Origin: Acidovorax sp. CCYZU-2555
GTDB taxonomy: Bacteria; Pseudomonadota; Gammaproteobacteria; Burkholderiales; Burkholderiaceae_C
Length of the DNA stretch: 64,000 nucleotides
Assembly (NCBI RefSeq): GCF_018413525.1
Contig: NZ_JAHCDD010000015.1
Coordinates: 22,872-86,871 of the forward strand
Direction of reading: 5' to 3'
Shown here: positions 18,105 to 29,557 of the stretch, one piece after another
Numbering within the stretch: position 1 is the first letter of the stretch
Layout of the letters: each line of letters begins with the position of its first letter
The notes under the pieces: generated by a model
Seen by the model: the letters and a program-made list of their open reading frames with translations, nothing else
Told to the model about the DNA's origin: nothing
Databases searched by the model: none
Made by a program: the position numbers and the translations under genes

Positions 18105-18219
18105 GGCCCCCACGCTCCCTCACTTCGTGTGGTCGCTGCCCCCCAAGGGGGCGCGTTTTGCCTTGGGGCGGCCCGGCGGCAAAACCTGGCCCCCACGCTC
18201 CCTCACTTCGTGTGGTCGC
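18105..18219 (+). repeat. Dispersed repeat element bounded by 32-bp direct repeats, copy 2
   Basis: A perfect 32-bp direct repeat, beginning GGCCCCCACGCTCCCTCACT, lies at 18105-18136 and 18188-18219. Between the copies are GCTGCCCCCCAAGGGGGCG and CCTTGGGGCGGCCCGGCGG, the same blocks in the same order as on the minus strand of 493-602. The element occupies the space between the pyk promoter region and the end of the CPBP-like gene. Confidence 0.8.
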
Positions 18220-18246
18220 GCTGGGGAGCAAAGCCCCCCAGATACC

Positions 18247-19026
18247 CTACAACACCGGCCCAATCAGCCCATGCGACATCAAATAGGTCAGCAGATGGGC
18301 CAGGATGGCGGCCTCGAGGCCAAAGCGCCAGCAAAGGAAGCCGCCCATCAGGCCGTAGACGACCTTGCCCAGCAGCACATGCAGCAGCAGCAGGCCCGGC
18401 AAGGGCCCGAGCAGCCACCAGGCGAGCAGCCAATGCGTCGCGGCCCAGAGCAGCGAACACAGCACGACCGCCGCCCAGCCCATGGCTGGCGAAGGCGGCA
18501 TATCGGCGCGTCCCGACAGACGCCACACGCCCCAGAAGACCAAGGCCAGCATGCCCCAGCGCACCAGCAATTCGTTGGTCACGCTGCCGTACAGCAGCTT
18601 GGCCGCCAGCGGCATGGTGTAGAGCGGTTCAGCTGCCTTGACGCTCTCGGGCCAGACGATGGCCAGCGTCACCAGCCAGGCTGCACCCGCGACTCCGCCG
18701 GCCACGCCCGGCAGCCACACGCGCCGCAGCGCCTCGCGCGGCGAGCGGCCCGCAATCCAGGTAGTCAGAATCGGCGCCGCCAGCCCCACGCGCGGCGCGA
18801 GCTGCACGCCTATGCCCACGGCAAGCGCGAGCACTGAAGACAGTATCAGCAGCAGCGGCAGGCCCGGTTGTCCGAACGGCGGCGTCACGGGTTGGGTCCG
18901 CAGCCAATGCGGCACGATGGACCACACCATGGCCGACATGCCGGGCATTCCCAACAGCCAGAGCACCGTGAAGATGCGCCACTGAAGGCGCGGTGGTGCG
19001 GAGAGCGTGCTGGAAGCGTCGGACAT
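18247..19026 (-). CDS. CPBP-family intramembrane protease-like protein
   Basis: 259-residue inner-membrane protein with about eight hydrophobic segments. The CPBP (CAAX protease/bacteriocin-processing, 'Abi') pattern is visible as NELLVRW (151-157), ATHWLL with His198, and AHLLTYL with His244. Most family members have EExxxR; here the first glutamate is Asn151, while Glu152, Arg156 and both histidines are kept. The ATG at 19026 is preferred to an upstream TTG. It follows pepP by 58 bases on the same strand and probably shares its transcript. Substrate is unknown. Confidence 0.7.
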   Translation of the reverse strand: MSDASSTLSAPPRLQWRIFTVLWLLGMPGMSAMVWSIVPHWLRTQPVTPPFGQPGLPLLLILSSVLALAVGIGVQLAPRVGLAAPILTTWIAGRSPREALRRVWLPGVAGGVAGAAWLVTLAIVWPESVKAAEPLYTMPLAAKLLYGSVTNELLVRWGMLALVFWGVWRLSGRADMPPSPAMGWAAVVLCSLLWAATHWLLAWWLLGPLPGLLLLHVLLGKVVYGLMGGFLCWRFGLEAAILAHLLTYLMSHGLIGPVL

Positions 19027-19084
19027 GGGAGCAGTCAAGAAAAATGGAAGCGCATGCCGGAGCGTGCGCTGGTGCAGGCATGGT

Positions 19085-20473
19085 TCACGCCAGATCGCGC
19101 ATCAGCGCTTCGATCTCATCGGCCTTCACGGGGACATCGCGCGTGATCAGCTCGCAGCCGTCCTCGGTGACGATGGCGTCGTCCTCGATGCGGATGCCTA
19201 TATTGTGGAACGCCTCGGGCAGCTCGGCGCTGGCGCGCAGGTACAGGCCCGGTTCAATGGTGGTGCACATGCCCGGACGCAGGATGCGGCTGGGGCGCTG
19301 GCGCAGCGTTTCGCCCGAGAGCGCATCGCGCCGCGCCGGGCCGGTATCGTCGGCGCCGGGCTCGACATAACTGCCGCAGTCATGCACATCCATGCCCAGC
19401 CAGTGGCCGGTGCGGTGCATGTAATACGGGAAGTAGGCGCGCGTCTCGATCACGTCCTGGGCCGTGCCCACGCGGTTCGCGTCAAGAATGCCCAGGTCGA
19501 GCAGGCCCTGGGCCAGCACGGCCAGCGTCGCATCGTGCGGGTCGCTGAAACGCCGGCCCGCGCGCGTGACCGCCACGGCCGCTTCCTGGCTCGCGAGCAC
19601 CAGGTCGTAGACCGCGCGCTGCGCGCCCGTGAACTTGCCGTCGGCGGGGAAAGTGCGCGTGATGTCGCTGGCGTAGCCGTCGAGTTCGCAGCCGGCGTCG
19701 ATCAGCACCAGATCGCCGGGACGCACCAGCGCCTTGTCGGCCTGGTAATGCAGCACGCAGGCGTTGGCGCCGGCAGCGACGATGGAGCCGTACGCCGGAT
19801 ATTGCGAGCCATGCTGGCGGAATTCGTGCAGCAGTTCGGCGTCGAGGTGGTATTCGCGCACTTCTTCGCCGGCCCGCAGCATGCGCGCCGAGCGCTGCAT
19901 GGCGCGCACATGGGCACCGGCGCTGATGCGTGCCGCGCGGCGCATGATGTCCTGCTCATGCGTGTCCTTGACCAGGCGCATTTCGTCGAGCAGCGCGCAC
20001 AGATCACCCTGGTGGGTGGGAGACTGCACGCCCATGCGCACGCGGTTGCGCACCTGGGACAGCCAGGTTTCGACCTGCGCGGCGAGTCCGGTGTGAGTGG
20101 CGAACGGGAACCACACGCAGTTCGTGTTTTCCAGCAGACGCGGCAGCCGGGTGTTGATTTCGTTGCTCGAAAACGCCTGGTCCACGCCCAGCGTGGCGAC
20201 GGCGGCCTCGGGGCCCAGGCGATAGCCGTCCCAGATTTCGCGCTCGAGGTCCTTGGGCTGGCAAAACAGCGTGCTCTGACCATCACCTTTGAGCACCAGA
20301 CAAGCTTCGGGCTCGGTGAATCCGGTCAGGTAATAGAAGTAGCTGTCATGCCGGTAAAGGAAATCCGTGTCGCGATTGCGCGGGCGCACCGGTGCGGTGG
20401 GGATGATGGCCACGTCCTGGGGGCCCAGCTGGGCTGCCAGGCGCGCGCGGCGTTGGGCATAAACAGAGATCAT
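19085..20473 (-). CDS. pepP: Xaa-Pro aminopeptidase (aminopeptidase P)
   Basis: 462-residue M24B metallopeptidase removing N-terminal residues ahead of proline. The N-terminal domain (creatinase-like) is followed by the pita-bread catalytic domain with the dinuclear metal ligands in LIDAGCELDGYASDITRTFP, the HRTGHWLGMDVHD histidine motif, MCTTIEPGLY and IGIRIEDDAIV. Length is normal. It is followed by the CPBP-like gene, and murU lies upstream in the same direction. Confidence 0.95.
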   Translation of the reverse strand: MISVYAQRRARLAAQLGPQDVAIIPTAPVRPRNRDTDFLYRHDSYFYYLTGFTEPEACLVLKGDGQSTLFCQPKDLEREIWDGYRLGPEAAVATLGVDQAFSSNEINTRLPRLLENTNCVWFPFATHTGLAAQVETWLSQVRNRVRMGVQSPTHQGDLCALLDEMRLVKDTHEQDIMRRAARISAGAHVRAMQRSARMLRAGEEVREYHLDAELLHEFRQHGSQYPAYGSIVAAGANACVLHYQADKALVRPGDLVLIDAGCELDGYASDITRTFPADGKFTGAQRAVYDLVLASQEAAVAVTRAGRRFSDPHDATLAVLAQGLLDLGILDANRVGTAQDVIETRAYFPYYMHRTGHWLGMDVHDCGSYVEPGADDTGPARRDALSGETLRQRPSRILRPGMCTTIEPGLYLRASAELPEAFHNIGIRIEDDAIVTEDGCELITRDVPVKADEIEALMRDLA

Positions 20474-20614
20474 GCCGGCTATCGTACTGCGCAGTTGCTT
20501 GCAAATGTATCCCCTAAATTAACGGTTTGACCACTATTTGCATTCTTGCGCTCAGAGATGTGTGCGGAAGGACGCGGCCGTGTCCTACGAAATGCCGAAA
20601 TTTCTCACTGGGCC

Positions 20615-21415
20615 TCAGCCCTGCGGCGCGTTCAATCGATCGAGTCGCTCGGGCGTGCCCACATCGGTCCAGCGCCCGCAATAAATCGACGCGCCGACCC
20701 GGCCCGCGGCCATCGCGCGGCGCAGCAGCGGTCCTAGCGCCGCGCGCTCGCCTGCGGGGTTGCCCGCGGGAATCGCGCACCAGGGCGCGCCGAACAGCTC
20801 GGCACGCAGCAGTGCGATCGTGCTGTAGGTCCAGCGCGGGCGCGGATCGCCTTCGGGCAGATCGAGCGCCAGGCCCTGTTCCGACAGACCGAAGTCCCCC
20901 TTGGGATGGTGCTCTGGATTGGCCACGAGCCACAGATGGGCCAGCTGATCGCTGGCCGTGAAAGCGGCAGCCGCCGCCGCATCGAACGTGAAATCAGGCG
21001 CGAACACATCGCCGGCCGCGAGCCAGAACACCGCGCCCAGCTGCGGCAGCGCGCGCGCGATGCCGCCCGCGGTCTCGAGCGCCGAGCCCCGGCCCGACGG
21101 GTCTTCAGCGGAATAGATCAACGGCAGTTGCACGTCTTCGCTGCCGAACACGCTGCCCAGGCGCTGGGGAATCTGCGCGCCCAGCCAGCCGGTATTGATC
21201 ACCGCGCGCGGCACGCCCGCAGCGGCCAGCGCCTGCAGATGCCACTGCAGCAGCGGCTGGCCCTGCACTTCGAGCAGGGGCTTGGGGCAGTGGTCGGTCA
21301 GCGGTCGCATGCGTTCGCCGCGCCCCGCGGCCAGCAGCATCGCGGGCGGCTGCAGCAGGCCTGCGGCAGGGGACACAACCGCCGTGAAAGGCGCGGAAAA
21401 AGGGGCGAAAGACAT
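20615..21415 (-). CDS. murU: N-acetylmuramate alpha-1-phosphate uridylyltransferase-like nucleotidyltransferase
   Basis: 266 residues. Sugar-phosphate nucleotidyltransferase fold with the signature AMLLAAGRGERMRPLTD (about 25-41), the PKPLLEV lysine motif, and the end GRWTDVGTPERLDRL characteristic of MurU, which in Pseudomonas recycles MurNAc-1-phosphate to UDP-MurNAc. The ATG at 21415 is the most economical start, though the core begins only at residue 25. The kinase AmgK that makes its substrate is often adjacent; it is not within this window. A glucose-1-phosphate thymidylyltransferase-like role is the alternative. Confidence 0.8.
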   Translation of the reverse strand: MSFAPFSAPFTAVVSPAAGLLQPPAMLLAAGRGERMRPLTDHCPKPLLEVQGQPLLQWHLQALAAAGVPRAVINTGWLGAQIPQRLGSVFGSEDVQLPLIYSAEDPSGRGSALETAGGIARALPQLGAVFWLAAGDVFAPDFTFDAAAAAAFTASDQLAHLWLVANPEHHPKGDFGLSEQGLALDLPEGDPRPRWTYSTIALLRAELFGAPWCAIPAGNPAGERAALGPLLRRAMAAGRVGASIYCGRWTDVGTPERLDRLNAPQG

Positions 21416-21564
21416 GCGCTGAATGCTCCGAAAATGCAGGCGGGTCAAGGGTTTGACCATGGGCTGCACTGTAGTGCATTGCCCCGCGATACGGCTCAAA
21501 ACGGGCTGCCGCTTAAAATATCCGGCTTCCCCTGACAAACACCCTCCTTTTTCGGAGCGCCCTG

Positions 21565-24657
<3,093 letters not shown>

Positions 24658-24695
24658 TCAGACCGGTCTGCGCTGACGAGCGCAAATCAGTGGCA

Positions 24696-24729
24696 AAGCG
24701 CCAGTCCTGCAAGGGGCTGGCGCTTTTTT
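24696..24729 (+). terminator. Rho-independent terminator of tkt-gap
   Basis: Stem AAGCGCCAG (24696-24704) with CTGGCGCTT (24717-24725), 12-base loop, then T to 24729. Begins about 39 bases past the gap stop codon. Confidence 0.88.
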
Positions 24730-24857
24730 CATGGGGCGGGCAAGAATGTTTTCCGCATTTGCTCATGCGAAAGAATGCGTTGGCGGCATAAGTGCGCATC
24801 CCTAGACTGGCTGGTCCAACGGCTTTGCCGTCCGCTACCCGCCTACCGTCTCACGCC

Positions 24858-25832
24858 ATGCACCTGCCTTCCCTGACCCGCCGCCGCGTTCTCGCTTCCA
24901 CCGCCCTTGCCTGGGGCGTCAGCCTGGCGGGTCTGGCCCATGCGGCCGACCGCACCATCCATATCGTCGTGCCGTTCGGCGCGGGCGCGGTGCAGGACAC
25001 GGTGCTGCGCGCGTTCAGCAACGAGCTGGGCCAGGCGCTGCAGGCGACCATCGTCATCGAGAACAAGCCCGGCGCGGGCGGCACGCTGGGCACGCAGGGC
25101 GTGGCCCGGTCCAGGCCCGATGGCAACACGCTGGTGATGGCGGCCGCAAGCCACCATTTCACGGGCTACATGTACCCCAAGCTGGGCTTCCACCCGGTCA
25201 ATGACTTCGAGCCCGTGGCCCTGGTTGCGTCGTCGGGCTATGTGATCGCCGCGCCCGCGGGCAAGGAGCGCACGCTGGCGCAATGGGTTGCCGCCGCCAA
25301 GGCCAGCCCCACGCCCTGGAACTACGCGTCGGCCGGCAACGGCAGCGCCTCGCACCTGGGCATGGCCTCGTTCCTGGCCCAGGCCGGCGTCGAGCAGCAA
25401 CACATTCCCTACAAGTCGACCGGCGACGCCGTGCGCGAGCTGCTCGCCGGCCGCGTGCAGGGCGTGACGGCCGCGACCACGGGCCTGATTGCCTTCAAGG
25501 ACGACCCGCGCGTGCAGTTGCTGGCCTATACCGGCCCCAAGCGCTCGCCGTTCCTGCCCGACCTGCCCACCGTTGCGGAATCGGGCTTCGCGGGCTTCCA
25601 GTTCGACACCTGGTACGGCCTGCTCGCTCCGGCCGGCACGCCGGCCGCCGAAGTGCGCAAGATCAACGCCGCGGTCAACAAGGTGATGGCCGACCCGGTG
25701 GTGCAGGAACGCGTGCGCAAGCTCGGCGCCGAAGCCGCGACCGACACGCCCGCGGGCTTCAAGCAGCTGCTGGCGAAAGACTGGATCAACGCGGGCAATG
25801 TGGTGCGCGTTTCGGGCGCACGCGTCGAATAA
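24858..25832 (+). CDS. Bug/TctC-family periplasmic solute-binding protein (1)
   Basis: 324 residues with an N-terminal twin-arginine-like signal (LTRRRVLAST, cleavage near AHAAD). The mature protein begins HIVVPFGAG and has the ligand-loop signature VIENKPGAGGTLG and the HIPYKSTGDAVRELLAGRV segment of the tripartite-tricarboxylate receptor (Bug) family. These bind carboxylates or related small acids in the periplasm. No TctA/TctB membrane genes are adjacent, so it is a solitary receptor. The start at 24858 is chosen because upstream codons do not resemble a signal peptide. It converges with the next Bug gene, ending 11 bases from it. Confidence 0.9.
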   Translation: MHLPSLTRRRVLASTALAWGVSLAGLAHAADRTIHIVVPFGAGAVQDTVLRAFSNELGQALQATIVIENKPGAGGTLGTQGVARSRPDGNTLVMAAASHHFTGYMYPKLGFHPVNDFEPVALVASSGYVIAAPAGKERTLAQWVAAAKASPTPWNYASAGNGSASHLGMASFLAQAGVEQQHIPYKSTGDAVRELLAGRVQGVTAATTGLIAFKDDPRVQLLAYTGPKRSPFLPDLPTVAESGFAGFQFDTWYGLLAPAGTPAAEVRKINAAVNKVMADPVVQERVRKLGAEAATDTPAGFKQLLAKDWINAGNVVRVSGARVE

Positions 25833-25843
25833 GGCCGGCGGTA

Positions 25844-26818
25844 TCAGTCGAGCTTGATATTGCGCGCCTTGACCACGGCTTGCCAGCGCGTGCTCTCCGC
25901 CTTGATGAAAGCCGAGAACTCCTGCGCGCTGTTGCCCACGGGCTCGAGGCCGGCACGCATCAATCGCTCGCGCACGCCGGCGTCGGCGACGGCTTCACGC
26001 GTGGCCTTGCCCAGCAGTTCGACGATGTCCTTGGGGGTGTTCTTCGGCAGGAAGACGCCGTTCCATTCGAGCACCTCGAAATCCGGCATGCCGCTCTCGC
26101 GCAGCGTGGGCACGTTGTCCAGGCCCTGGACCCGCTTGCGCGAGCTGACGGCCAGCGCGCGCAGCTTGCCGCCGTTGAGGTACTGCAGCGTCGACGCGGC
26201 ATTGCCGAAGTACATGTCGACCTGGCCGGCCATCACATCGGTCAGGGCGGGAGCGCCGCCCTTGTAGGGCACGTGCAGCGTTTCCATCTTGGCCTGGTCG
26301 TTGAGCATTTCCGCGGCCAGGTGCGAGCCGGTGCCGGCGCCGGCCGAGGCATAGGTCAGCTTGCCCGGCGACTGCTTCGCCGCGGCGACCAGCTCGGCCA
26401 CGGTCTTGTACGGCTTGCTGCTGCCGACCACCAGGATCTGCGGCGCCGTCGCCACAAGCGACACCGGAATGAAATCCTTCATCGGGTCGTAGGGCAGCTT
26501 GCGCAACGCGCCGTTCACGCCGAAGGCCGAGGCGTCGTACAGAACCGTATAGCCGTCGGGCAAGGCCTTGGCCACGCTGTCCGCGCCGATGACGCCGCCC
26601 GCGCCGGGCTTGTTCTCGATGACCACCGACTGGCCCAGGATCTCGCCCATGCGCTGGGCCACGATGCGCGCCGTGTTGTCGGCGCCGCCGCCCGCGGAGT
26701 ACGGCACGACCATGCGGATCGGCCGGTCGGGCCAGGCGGCCCAGCTGGCCAGCGGCAGCAATGCAGCGGCCAGGACGAGAACGCGGCGGCCGCGCAGAAT
26801 TGGGGATGGGTTGAACAT
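25844..26818 (-). CDS. Bug/TctC-family periplasmic solute-binding protein (2)
   Basis: 324 residues with a Sec-type signal (RRVLVLAAALLPLASWA). Family motifs are IRMVVPYSAGGGADN, VIENKPGAGGVIGAD, HVPYKGGAPALTDVMAGQVDMYF and VPTLRESGMPDFEV. The ATG at 26818 has GGAGA seven bases upstream. It is the second gene of a minus-strand pair with the amidohydrolase at 26859 (40-base gap), so the ligand may be the substrate, or a related acid, of that hydrolase. That link is inference. Confidence 0.9.
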   Translation of the reverse strand: MFNPSPILRGRRVLVLAAALLPLASWAAWPDRPIRMVVPYSAGGGADNTARIVAQRMGEILGQSVVIENKPGAGGVIGADSVAKALPDGYTVLYDASAFGVNGALRKLPYDPMKDFIPVSLVATAPQILVVGSSKPYKTVAELVAAAKQSPGKLTYASAGAGTGSHLAAEMLNDQAKMETLHVPYKGGAPALTDVMAGQVDMYFGNAASTLQYLNGGKLRALAVSSRKRVQGLDNVPTLRESGMPDFEVLEWNGVFLPKNTPKDIVELLGKATREAVADAGVRERLMRAGLEPVGNSAQEFSAFIKAESTRWQAVVKARNIKLD

Positions 26819-26858
26819 GGTGATGTCTCCTTTTTTTAGGTATGGGTATCCGGGCCGG

Positions 26859-27740
26859 TCAGGCGCTGTCGAAGCCGTACAGCGCCGCCGGGTTGTCGAC
26901 CAGCACGCGCTGGCGCACTTTTTCGTCGCCGCTCCAGCGCGCCAGCAGATCGAACAGTTCGGCGTCATCGGGCTTGCGTTCGGTCTCGGTGGTGTGCGGC
27001 CAGTCGCTGCCCCACACCAGGCGCTCGGGCGCGGCACGCACCCAGGCGCGCGCCACGGCATCGGTATCGGCGTAGCCCTGGCCATGGGGTTGGCGTGTGT
27101 CGAGATAGGCGCCGGACAGCTTGACCCACGCCCGCCCTTGGTCGAGCAGGCCGCGAATCAGCGCGAACGCTGGATGCGCCGTGCCCATGGGCAAAGGCAG
27201 GCGTCCGAGGTGGTCGAAGACCAGCGGCGTGGGCAGCCGCTGCAGCATCGACTGGTGGGCCAGCAGTTGATCGGCGCTCCAGTGCAGCTGCAGATGCCAG
27301 CCCCAGGCGTGCACGCGCTGCGCCAGCGGCTCCACCATCTCGAAGCCCACGGCCGCATGCACTGCGGTGTGCAGCGAAAAGCGTATGCCGCGTATGCCGC
27401 CGGCGTGCAGCGCCTGCAGCTCAGCATCGGTGATGACGGGGTTGACCACGGCAACGCCACGCGTGCGGTCGCTGCCCAGTTGCTGGATCGCGTCCAGCGT
27501 CACGCGGTTGTCGGTGCCGAACAGCCGGGGCTGGACAACGACAGTGCGCGTGGTGCCGTTCAAGGCTTGTATTTGACGATATTCAGCGACCGTCGCCCCC
27601 GGCAGCACCGCGGCGATGGGCGCAAAGCGCGGGTCGAGGATGTGCATGTGCGCATCGCAGGCCCCTGCAGGCGCCGATGTTGCCGGCCGCGCCTGCGCGC
27701 TGGTGTTGGGCAACGCTGCAGCGGGCACCGTCATGCGCAC
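26859..27740 (-). CDS. Amidohydrolase-2 family hydrolase (LigI/PDC-hydrolase-like)
   Basis: 293 residues (291 if translation starts at the second ATG, 27734). TIM-barrel metal-dependent hydrolase of the amidohydrolase-related group: CDAHMHI (about 28-34), the FDHLGRLP strand, KLSGAY, and WGSDWPH with the catalytic aspartate near 246. This set matches 2-pyrone-4,6-dicarboxylate lactonase-like enzymes, which open small lactones in aromatic degradation, but many relatives act on other lactones. Cotranscribed with a Bug receptor, which fits uptake and hydrolysis of a small acid or lactone. Confidence 0.82.
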   Translation of the reverse strand: MRMTVPAAALPNTSAQARPATSAPAGACDAHMHILDPRFAPIAAVLPGATVAEYRQIQALNGTTRTVVVQPRLFGTDNRVTLDAIQQLGSDRTRGVAVVNPVITDAELQALHAGGIRGIRFSLHTAVHAAVGFEMVEPLAQRVHAWGWHLQLHWSADQLLAHQSMLQRLPTPLVFDHLGRLPLPMGTAHPAFALIRGLLDQGRAWVKLSGAYLDTRQPHGQGYADTDAVARAWVRAAPERLVWGSDWPHTTETERKPDDAELFDLLARWSGDEKVRQRVLVDNPAALYGFDSA

Positions 27741-27847
27741 GCCTGCAAATCAGAGGAAAAGTTGTCGTCAGCGGTGAAAATGCGGTTCATGCCCCAGTGT
27801 AGGCATGGGTGTATGCATAAATAAACCGCTGGTTGCTACGATCATTT

Positions 27848-27862
27848 GATAGAAAAACTATC
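27848..27862. promoter_or_regulatory. Inverted repeat upstream of the amidohydrolase-Bug operon
   Basis: GATAG (27848-27852) and CTATC (27858-27862) form a perfect dyad around AAAAA, about 110 bases ahead of the amidohydrolase start in an AT-richer stretch. A regulator site is plausible; there is no regulator gene beside it. Confidence 0.35.
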
Positions 27863-27946
27863 TTCTCAGACGCGGAATCCTTGCCTGCGGCTGACCAGGC
27901 GCGACCGACAGCGAGACCGCCATCGGCACAGCGCCCCCATGCAGAC

Positions 27947-28450
27947 TTACAGGCGTATGGTGCCGTGTTCGCCCATGCCCTTGGGCTCTTCGCCCGTGAT
28001 CGCGGCCTTGGCGATCTTGTAGAGCTGCACCAGCTTGTTTTCCTTCACGTCCCAGTATTCGGCCGACGTCACGGGCGCGACCAGCACCACCAGATCGGGG
28101 TCGTCGATGCCGCCGGGGAACCAGGCCTTGGCGGCCGTGGACCAGAGCTTTTCCTTGAGCACGCGGTCTTCGCTCAGACGGGCCGTGCTGCTGACCGACA
28201 CGTAGCTGTCCTCGTCGGGATCGGCGAAACTGATCTGGATATTGGCGTCGTGCGTCACGCAATGCGCGAGATCGTTCTTCTTGTCCAGCAGGAAGTAGAA
28301 GTTCACATGCTCGTCCATGCCTTCCTTGTTGGCCATGGTCATGGGACAGGCCTTCAGGCTGCCGTCCTCGTGGCGGTGGGTGATCATCGCAAAGCGAATC
28401 CCCTTGACCAGTTTCCAAAGGGTTTCGCGTGGATGGGTGGTGTCGGCCAT
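27947..28450 (-). CDS. Pyridoxamine 5'-phosphate oxidase-like general stress protein
   Basis: 167 residues, split beta-barrel flavin-binding family of the 'general stress protein 26' kind. Motifs are AMITHRHEDGSLKACPM, the VNFYFLLDKKND strand and the C-terminal TSAEYWDVKENKLVQLYKIAKAAITG, which is typical of this subgroup. Such proteins bind FMN/FAD and are linked to stress resistance. Two ATGs compete; that at 28450 has AGGAG at the right distance and is chosen over 28456, where the Shine-Dalgarno would abut the start. Confidence 0.85.
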   Translation of the reverse strand: MADTTHPRETLWKLVKGIRFAMITHRHEDGSLKACPMTMANKEGMDEHVNFYFLLDKKNDLAHCVTHDANIQISFADPDEDSYVSVSSTARLSEDRVLKEKLWSTAAKAWFPGGIDDPDLVVLVAPVTSAEYWDVKENKLVQLYKIAKAAITGEEPKGMGEHGTIRL

Positions 28451-28571
28451 GTGCATCTCCTGGTGAACGGGTGAAGCTTCCACTCTAGTCACAGGATGGT
28501 GCGTGGTATGTCGGAGAACGGCCCCTGCGCCTGTCCCCCGACCGGCACCCACGCGGTCCCCGCAGGCAACA

Positions 28572-28595
28572 AAAAAGCCCCTTGCGGGGCTTTTT
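28572..28595 (-). terminator. Symmetrical Rho-independent terminator
   Basis: AAAAAGCCCC (28572-28581) pairs fully with GGGGCTTTTT (28586-28595) over a 4-base loop. It terminates the small gene at 28621-28923 on the minus strand and would also work on the plus strand. Confidence 0.9.
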
Positions 28596-28620
28596 ATCGA
28601 TTGCAGGCATGGCTATAACC

Positions 28621-28923
28621 TCAAGCTTCGGCCTCGGCATTGACTGCGGCAACGACGGCCGCCGGGGACACACCCTGAAGCTCGATCGCACCCTGGGACA
28701 TATAAAGCTCGAATTCATCCTTGGCCAGCGTGACCGTCACGGGCTGGCCTTCCGACTCCCACGACACCACCAGGCTCGCCAGCGCGGTGTCTACCTGGAC
28801 CATCTGGCCCACGGGAATTTCTTCAAGTGCACCGTCACCGACACGATGTTGAACAAGACCAACGATACGGGCCTGGAAATGCTCGGGCAAGGCGACGCCA
28901 GGTGCAGTGGTGGGATTGGTCAT
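28621..28923 (-). CDS. Small protein of unknown function
   Basis: 100 residues, cytoplasmic by composition (no signal or membrane segment). After a short N-terminus it has a compact beta-rich stretch (VGQMVQVDTALASLVVSWES, VTVTLAKDEFELYM) and an alanine-rich tail. I recognise no family. Translation is well supported: the ATG at 28923 follows CAGGAGA at good spacing, and a textbook terminator follows. The nearby genes are stress-related (FMN-binding protein, OsmC), which is only a hint. Confidence 0.7.
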   Translation of the reverse strand: MTNPTTAPGVALPEHFQARIVGLVQHRVGDGALEEIPVGQMVQVDTALASLVVSWESEGQPVTVTLAKDEFELYMSQGAIELQGVSPAAVVAAVNAEAEA

Positions 28924-29129
28924 GTGAATCTCCTGAAAGAGGTGAAGAGCGCTGGGCCCGATAGCGCCGTTGGCAGGCACGGACCCAGGAATGGATGCAG
29001 CCACCAATTTAATGCCTTTGCATGACTCGGCTTGTCAGCCATATGCTTCTTCGACATCTCTCGCAGCGGCTATGCTCGAGGCACGCACCGTTCGCAGGGC
29101 CGCGCCTTGCTTGAAAAGAAAGCTTCTCC

Positions 29130-29546
29130 ATGGCCGACAGCGCATTTGCCGCCAGCACCACCTTGCCCTACCGCGTCACGCTGACCGACTCCGCGGGTCA
29201 CAGCTGGCATGCCGATGAACCTCCTGCGCTCGGCGGCGGCGACACCGCCCCGAGCCCGATGCAGCTGCTGCTGTCGGCGCTGGGCGCCTGCACCACGGTC
29301 ACGCTGCAGATGTATGCCCAGCGCAAGCAATGGCCGCTGCAGGCGGTGCATGTCGCGCTGCAGCTGAACGCCGGCGGCAAGCCCGCGAGCGGCAACGCCA
29401 TCGAACGCCGCATCACGCTGGAAGGTCCGCTCGACGACAGCCAGCGCGACCGCCTGCTGCAGATTGCGCAAGCCTGCCCCGTGCACAAGCTGCTGACCGG
29501 AGAAGTGCACATTGCCACGCAGCTGACCGAAAACGCCGCCACCTGA
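29130..29546 (+). CDS. OsmC family peroxiredoxin-like protein
   Basis: 138 residues. OsmC/Ohr-fold proteins reduce organic hydroperoxides with two cysteines. Here the first lies in [18 protein letters not shown] and the second in [13 protein letters not shown], both at the expected places, and the [13 protein letters not shown] segment is diagnostic of the family. The pirin gene starts 11 bases downstream, so the two probably form an operon. Confidence 0.9.
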   Translation: MADSAFAASTTLPYRVTLTDSAGHSWHADEPPALGGGDTAPSPMQLLLSALGACTTVTLQMYAQRKQWPLQAVHVALQLNAGGKPASGNAIERRITLEGPLDDSQRDRLLQIAQACPVHKLLTGEVHIATQLTENAAT

Positions 29547-29557
29547 AAGAAAACGCC

